DNA from: Cenococcum geophilum 1.58
Taxonomy: Eukaryota > Ascomycota > Dothideomycetes > Gloniales > Gloniaceae
Assembly: GCA_001692895.1 (NCBI GenBank)
Contig: KV748208.1
Location: forward strand, 1 to 64,000
Direction of reading: 5' to 3'
DNA: 64,000 bases
Part shown: positions 59,707-64,000 of the stretch, piece after piece
Layout of the letters: every line of letters begins with the position of its first letter
Numbering within the stretch: position 1 is the stretch's first letter
The notes under the pieces: generated by a model
The model's database searches: none
What the model saw: only the letters and a program-made list of their open reading frames with translations
What the model was told of the DNA's origin: nothing
Made by a program: the position numbers and the translations under genes

Positions 59707-62077
59707 ATGCGTTATATCAACGTCATCGCGCTCTTCGGGGCCTTTTCACTCATTCACGCCTCTCCTCAAGACATTGATTTCGGGTTAGCTGACGAAACTC
59801 CCGATCCTACTTATACTATAGACGACTCTGCCACTGCTCAGACTGTTACCTATAACCCTGTTGCAGTGGCGGCTTCTATAGTTGCCGATATTAACTCTGG
59901 TGACCTGCCAGCGCACGCAAAGTTGATGAAAAGGACCAATGGAACATGTACTTCAAAACCCCTTGGAGCTGGCCCGGTCCCTGTTCCTGATACTGCCCCT
60001 AACTTTGCGAGCGATCCCGACTTTGCCGCCGCCGCTTCGGCCGCGCCTACTCCAAGTGGCTATACAAACACTTTCACTAACTTGAACGCATCGAGTAACG
60101 CATATGGCTATATGGGTTTCACAACTCTATCCAGCTACGACAGCAATGCCTGCGCAGCGAAGTGCAACGCAATCACTAATTGCATAGCTATCAACATCTT
60201 CTTTGAACGCGATGCTACGCTTGATGTGGGCCCGGCATGCCCTAACCCCCCGAGTACAACCAACATCAAGTGCGTCTTTTGGGGTGGTCCAGTTAGCGCA
60301 TCCAACGCCAACAACTACGGCTATACCGACAACCAGTTCCAAGTCCTAATAGCCGGTTCCAATGGATATGTGAACACCATAGTTGCGCCCGTTACAGGCT
60401 ATACTGGACCAGATTGCCTAGGAAATGCTGCCATCAACGCCCCACTTGATTGTAATGGCACCGTGGATACTTACCTTGGGGCCAAGATCTTCACTGCCGG
60501 ACCCTTCGACCCATCATTGTGTGCTGCCGCTTGCTCGGCCACTAGTGCCTATAACCTCAGGCACCCACCAGCAACTGGCTCTCCAAAGACTTGCCAATTC
60601 TACAATACGTGAGTGCTAGGCTAATTAACCTAAAGTTGATGTGCTAACATTTACCAAGATATCTGCTGCTGTTGAATGGCACAAATCAAGGACAGTGAGT
60701 GCAACTACTGTCTAGTGTTTAAATTACATAACTAACGAGGTTTGTAGATATTGCGCCATGTACACTCGTGCCTGGGATGACAGCTATGCCACGAACTTTG
60801 GTCAGTACCGTGGCTACGATCATTACACTGTAGAGTATAGTGTTTCGTACTCTAATACGACAAGTTTCGGCCAAGCTTGTCCGGTTTCGTCAACGTCTTC
60901 GTCTTTCTCGTCTACCTCATACGCAAGCAGCTCTAGTTCCTCTACACTAGTCACAACAATTGTGTCATCCGATTCAGATATATCATTTACTTCAACCTGG
61001 GTACCACCGACAACGACAGCTTCGAATTCTACCTCCAGCAGTTCATATTCTAGCACTTCAACGGCTAACTCGACTTCACCGACACCGTCCGCAGCGCCGA
61101 GCTCCTCTGCATCGGCTCCAAGCAGTAGTAGCATACCCATCAGCAGCTCGCCTACCGAAGCACCAGTCAGCTCAACTTCGGTTGATACTTCGACTATCTC
61201 CTCGACGGAGGCGCCATACAGCAGTTTCACGCCTAGCTCATCGTGGAGTAGCACTGTAGACAGCAGTTCTAGCAGTTCTCTACCTGTCACTTCAAGTTCT
61301 TCCGAATCATCCAGCGTTGCTTCATCCACTATTTCATCGACATCTTCCTCATGGTCGAGCACTTCCAACTCGGACTCGGTTACTCCTGCCTCGTCCACCA
61401 GTTCATGGTCATCATCGGTCTCTTCAACATCAGCCAGCACATCTGCTTCTTCCTTTAGCAGCCCATCATCCCCTTCTCTGCCAAGCTCCTCCTCCACTGT
61501 TGGAGTAGCTTCAAGTTCAACTCGTCGCACCACCTCTTCAAGCTCATCGATAAAAAGTACATCTTCCGGCGGAACAATCCCGTCAAAATCAGCAACTACC
61601 TCTTACCCCAGCACCCTAGCAACCAAAACCAGCACAAGCTCCAAGACCTCGACCAGCAGCACATGCACTTGCGCGGCATCCGCTACCGCACGCGCCAAAC
61701 CAACCGGCAGCTGCGGGCTCAGCGGCTACAACTGGTCCAAATCGCCTGTCAACACGTACTCTGGATCGCACTCATGCCCAACGCGCGAGATATGCGCGTG
61801 GAAGTGCCTCCAGCAAGACGACTGCAACTCCATCAGCTACTCCGCAAGCTCCCAGATCTGCATGCTGTACGGCGGCACGACGGGCGGGTGGCTGCGGCCG
61901 CTGGGCGATTTCGTCTCGCATGATGTCGGCTGCTTTAACTACGACTGCAGCAAGGGCGGCTGTGGGACCTATAAGCCGACCGGGAAACTTTTGCCGTTTT
62001 TGGGCCAGTGCAACAGTGACAGTCAGTGTTCGTGTGGCAGGTGCTTGATGTTTGGGAAAACTGGATTCTGTTTGTAA
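59707..62077 (+). CDS. secreted Ser/Thr-rich protein with two Cys-rich domains
   Basis: Three exons, 59707-60608, 60659-60694 and 60748-62077, give 755 residues. The start at 59707 opens a signal peptide (MRYINVIALFGAFSLIHAS); the frame is open upstream, but that extension is not signal-like. The N-terminal half has Cys-rich PAN/Apple-like segments (CAAKCNAITNCIAINIFF, CVFWGG, CAAACSATSAYN, CQFYNT). The middle (~residues 365-610) is a Ser/Thr-dominated linker, likely heavily O-glycosylated. The C-terminus is a second Cys-rich domain (CAWKCLQQDDCNSISYS, CGRCLMFGKTGFC). No GPI signal is seen. Probably a cell-wall-associated or secreted surface protein that binds carbohydrate or protein; the ligand is unknown. 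Confidence 0.85.
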
Positions 62078-62619
62078 GGGATGTGAAAAAGGACGGAGTG
62101 ATATATGGGTGGTTAATTTGTAATGTTCGTCATGAAAGGAAGACTTAGAGCATTTGGGGGTTGGGAGAGGCCGTAAGGAATAATATTTAAATCGGACTGA
62201 ACTTATGATTGCGGTGTACCTTGCGGCGCGGAATGTCTGTCAACTTTCCTTCATTCTCTCGTGAATAACTTTCGGGCCGTTTAGCAAAGTAGAATAGTGA
62301 TGTCTTAGAGATGCTTTTACTCGACTAAAATTTCTTATAGTTGCTAAGAATATACTATATATAATTAGGAAGCCACGTAAAGAGAACCGAGCACGTGTAT
62401 CAGCGCCTTCACGGGCTACGCGCACCTTATAGGTAGTACAGCCGTGTCAATAGCTCATGACCGAGAAACACAACTAAATTTAATGCGCCCCGTAAACAGG
62501 CTGCAAATAATTTGTTTTGAGAAATGAAAATCTCCGACTACCTGTAAGCTCCAGGTCCATGCTTCTAGTAACGGGCTGACTTGCTTTTTGGCAATCCAAT
62601 TTTCCCTTAGGTGACCAAT
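62078..62619. other. intergenic region
   Basis: No gene is seen; AT-rich around 62280-62370. Confidence 0.5.
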
Positions 62620-62828
62620 ATGCGCGTTCTTGGCACTGTTTGTGCCGTTGTAGCGCTCATTCTTTCGTTGTCTAGCCCTTCGAGTGCCGCTGCAGTCAAA
62701 ACCACGAGCGATTTGATTATTGGTCATACAGCGCCGAACCGAACGGCTGTTACTGAGTTCTTAGGTATTCAGTATGGCCAAACTCCAGTGGGAAACTTGA
62801 GATTCGCGGCGCTTCAGCGCAGTGATCT
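62620..62828 (+). pseudogene. truncated type B carboxylesterase (N-terminus only)
   Basis: From the ATG at 62620 the frame gives a signal peptide (MRVLGTVCAVVALILSLSSP) and then a clear esterase N-terminus: SDLIIGHTAPNRTAVTEFLG, IQYGQTPVGNLRFAALQR. After about residue 67 the similarity stops at a 59-bp palindrome (62829-62887), followed by other repeats. The Ser-His-Glu catalytic part of the ~550-residue family is absent to the window end. A continuation beyond the window cannot be excluded. Confidence 0.85.
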
Positions 62829-62887
62829 ATTTGGACTGGCGTGGCGTGGATCCGAGGTCAAATCCACTCCAATGCTCCAGTCCAAAT
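62829..62887. repeat. 59-bp palindrome inserted in the esterase gene
   Basis: Arms ATTTGGACTGG and CCAGTCCAAAT with a partly paired centre. Related ACTGGACTGGAG words occur in the palindrome near 15851-15985. Confidence 0.6.
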
Positions 62888-62914
62888 TCAATACACCATA
62901 CCTAAATAGGAATA

Positions 62915-63291
62915 ACGTTTTAGCCACCCAGTCGAGCCAGCCACCCGGTCGAGCCACCCCAAAACACATCAAAATCTACCAACTTTAACCTTTTATAACT
63001 CCACCTTTATTAAANATATTTAAATAAAAATTTAAATATAGCTACTTATATATAGAGGTATTCTATTTATAATATTTTTNAAAAAGGTATTATATATTTA
63101 AGCTAATAAATACTTAATAAAAGCCTATATGACCTAAAAGGGACCGAATTAGGTAATAAATAGAAATAATGATGTAATACTCTTTTAAAAATATGATAAA
63201 TAAAATACCTTTATATATAAGCGGCTATATTTAAAATTTTATTTAAATATCTTTAATAGGGGTGGAGTTATAAAAGGCTAAAGTTGGTAGA
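62915..63291. mobile_element. MITE-like element, right end truncated
   Basis: The left end after a TA reads ACGTTTTAGCCACCC and carries a duplicated GTCGAGCCA motif. The inner arms around 62975-63050 and 63220-63291 are inverted copies (AACTTTAACCTTTTATAACT against its complement). The right terminus is missing: the arm stops at GGTAGA and TGTCACGGAACGGGG begins. The left-end layout resembles the 51166 element. Confidence 0.7.
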
Positions 63292-64000
63292 TGTCACGGA
63301 ACGGGGGCAGTGGCTACAGAGCGTATGTATTCGAGGAGTCTATAAGACGTTGCGCGATCGATCGTAAGGGTCGAGGGCGTAAGGAGGTGATATACCTACG
63401 CGTAGCTGATATAAGCTGTACGCGAGGTGTACGCGAGAGCACGGGGCTCTCCTATGGAGGCCCCTGCGGTGGGGTTCTGTGACACTACCCCCCCTCCTAT
63501 AAAGGCGGAGCTCCGGCGACGCTGTGGTTACTATATATATATAGAAGGGGCACTTAAGGTATAGAAAAGAAGAAAGGGGGGTATTACTAAAGGTTTAAAA
63601 TAACGTTATATAATAAGGCTTAGTATCTAAAAATCCAATTAATTAGATAACTTTAACCGCCGGTTAAAGTTCCTAGATATCTTAACAATATTCTAGTTAT
63701 GTAATCGCACTTTGCCGCAATTTAACGGCAATTTGCCCTTACGTGGTAATATATAACGGTTTAACTCTATAAGGGCTCCTATAGAGGATTGGGTATAAAA
63801 TCTCTGCTTAGGCCCGGTTTCTATAGGTTCGCGTAGTAAAAGTTACTAATTAGATCCTTTGCATTTTTAAAGTCTTTCTATAGTTGCTATTCTAGCTAAT
63901 CTATATCGAATCCTGTGTATATAGCTCTATAATAGAGCCGTTGTCCTCTACCTTTGCTAAAGTATTTAGAGTTAATAATTTGTTTAACAGTCCACTCCTT
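63292..64000. mobile_element. probable RIP-mutated LTR-type element fragment
   Basis: It begins TGTCACGGAACGGGG, and an inverted counterpart (CCCCACCGCAGGGGCC-like, ending GTGACA) lies near 63455-63484. The rest is AT-rich with no readable frame. A 33-bp stretch at about 63637-63670 matches the reverse complement of 35315-35350 inside the nested copia. The class is uncertain because the element runs off the window. Confidence 0.45.

Noticed and set aside
1-64000. Search for a novel defence, CRISPR-like or biosynthetic gene cluster
   Set aside because: No CRISPR-like array, no polyketide synthase, NRPS or terpene synthase and no clustered unknown genes were seen; the unusual content is repeats, microexons and decayed genes.
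1-64000. Transfer RNA and other structured RNA genes
   Set aside because: No cloverleaf with matching B-box sequence was recognised by eye; a covariance-model search would be needed to exclude them.

Overview
The window is nuclear DNA of a filamentous ascomycete (Pezizomycotina; a Leotiomycetes-like fungus is a guess). Genes have many 40-120 bp spliceosomal introns with GTAAGT-type donors and CTAAC/CTGAC-type branch sites. Families include HET, Zn2Cys6 regulators, a PTH11-like rhodopsin-domain protein, a tyrosinase and a secreted Ser/Thr-rich protein. Repeats are AT-rich and full of C-to-T type changes typical of repeat-induced point mutation (RIP). No prokaryotic feature (operon, CRISPR, defence system) is present.

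Layout. 1-1790: AT-rich sequence with a 12-bp minisatellite. 1791-14842: a conserved housekeeping block, with a Sac-domain phosphoinositide phosphatase, an Osh1-type oxysterol-binding protein, the mitochondrial chaperone Atp12 and a divergent Zn2Cys6 regulator. 14843-28555: accessory genes (DUF7730/2EXR-like protein, Ldh2-type dehydrogenase, MFS sugar transporter, GNAT acetyltransferase, class II aldolase-like protein) with several small TA-flanked inverted-repeat elements. One of these, 882 bp long, sits inside an intron of the aldolase gene. 28556-39813: a Ty1/copia retrotransposon split by a second Ty1/copia element at 29865-35779; both have exact 5-bp target duplications and both are heavily RIP-mutated. 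40082-42385: a RIP-mutated pogo/Fot1-type DNA transposon. 43096-49788: an intact HET gene followed by three broken genes (tartrate dehydrogenase-like, fungal transcription factor, short-chain dehydrogenase). 50702-62077: a 70-residue single-pass protein, an inverted-repeat element, a 7-exon rhodopsin-domain gene, an 11-exon tyrosinase with 14- and 8-nt microexons, and a 755-residue secreted protein. 62620-64000: the first ~70 codons of a type B carboxylesterase, cut off by a pile of inserted repeats.

How the genes relate. The Sac phosphatase and the oxysterol-binding protein are adjacent, lie on the same strand, and belong to families that both act on PI4P/sterol exchange at membrane contact sites. 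The Ldh2 dehydrogenase, sugar transporter and aldolase-like protein could serve carbohydrate or organic-acid catabolism, but only proximity suggests this. The three broken genes at 45.8-49.8 kb look like a decayed metabolic cluster. Exon structures were derived by hand from splice signals, reading frame and family motifs. Where an exon list is given, its length is a multiple of three and no internal stop was seen.
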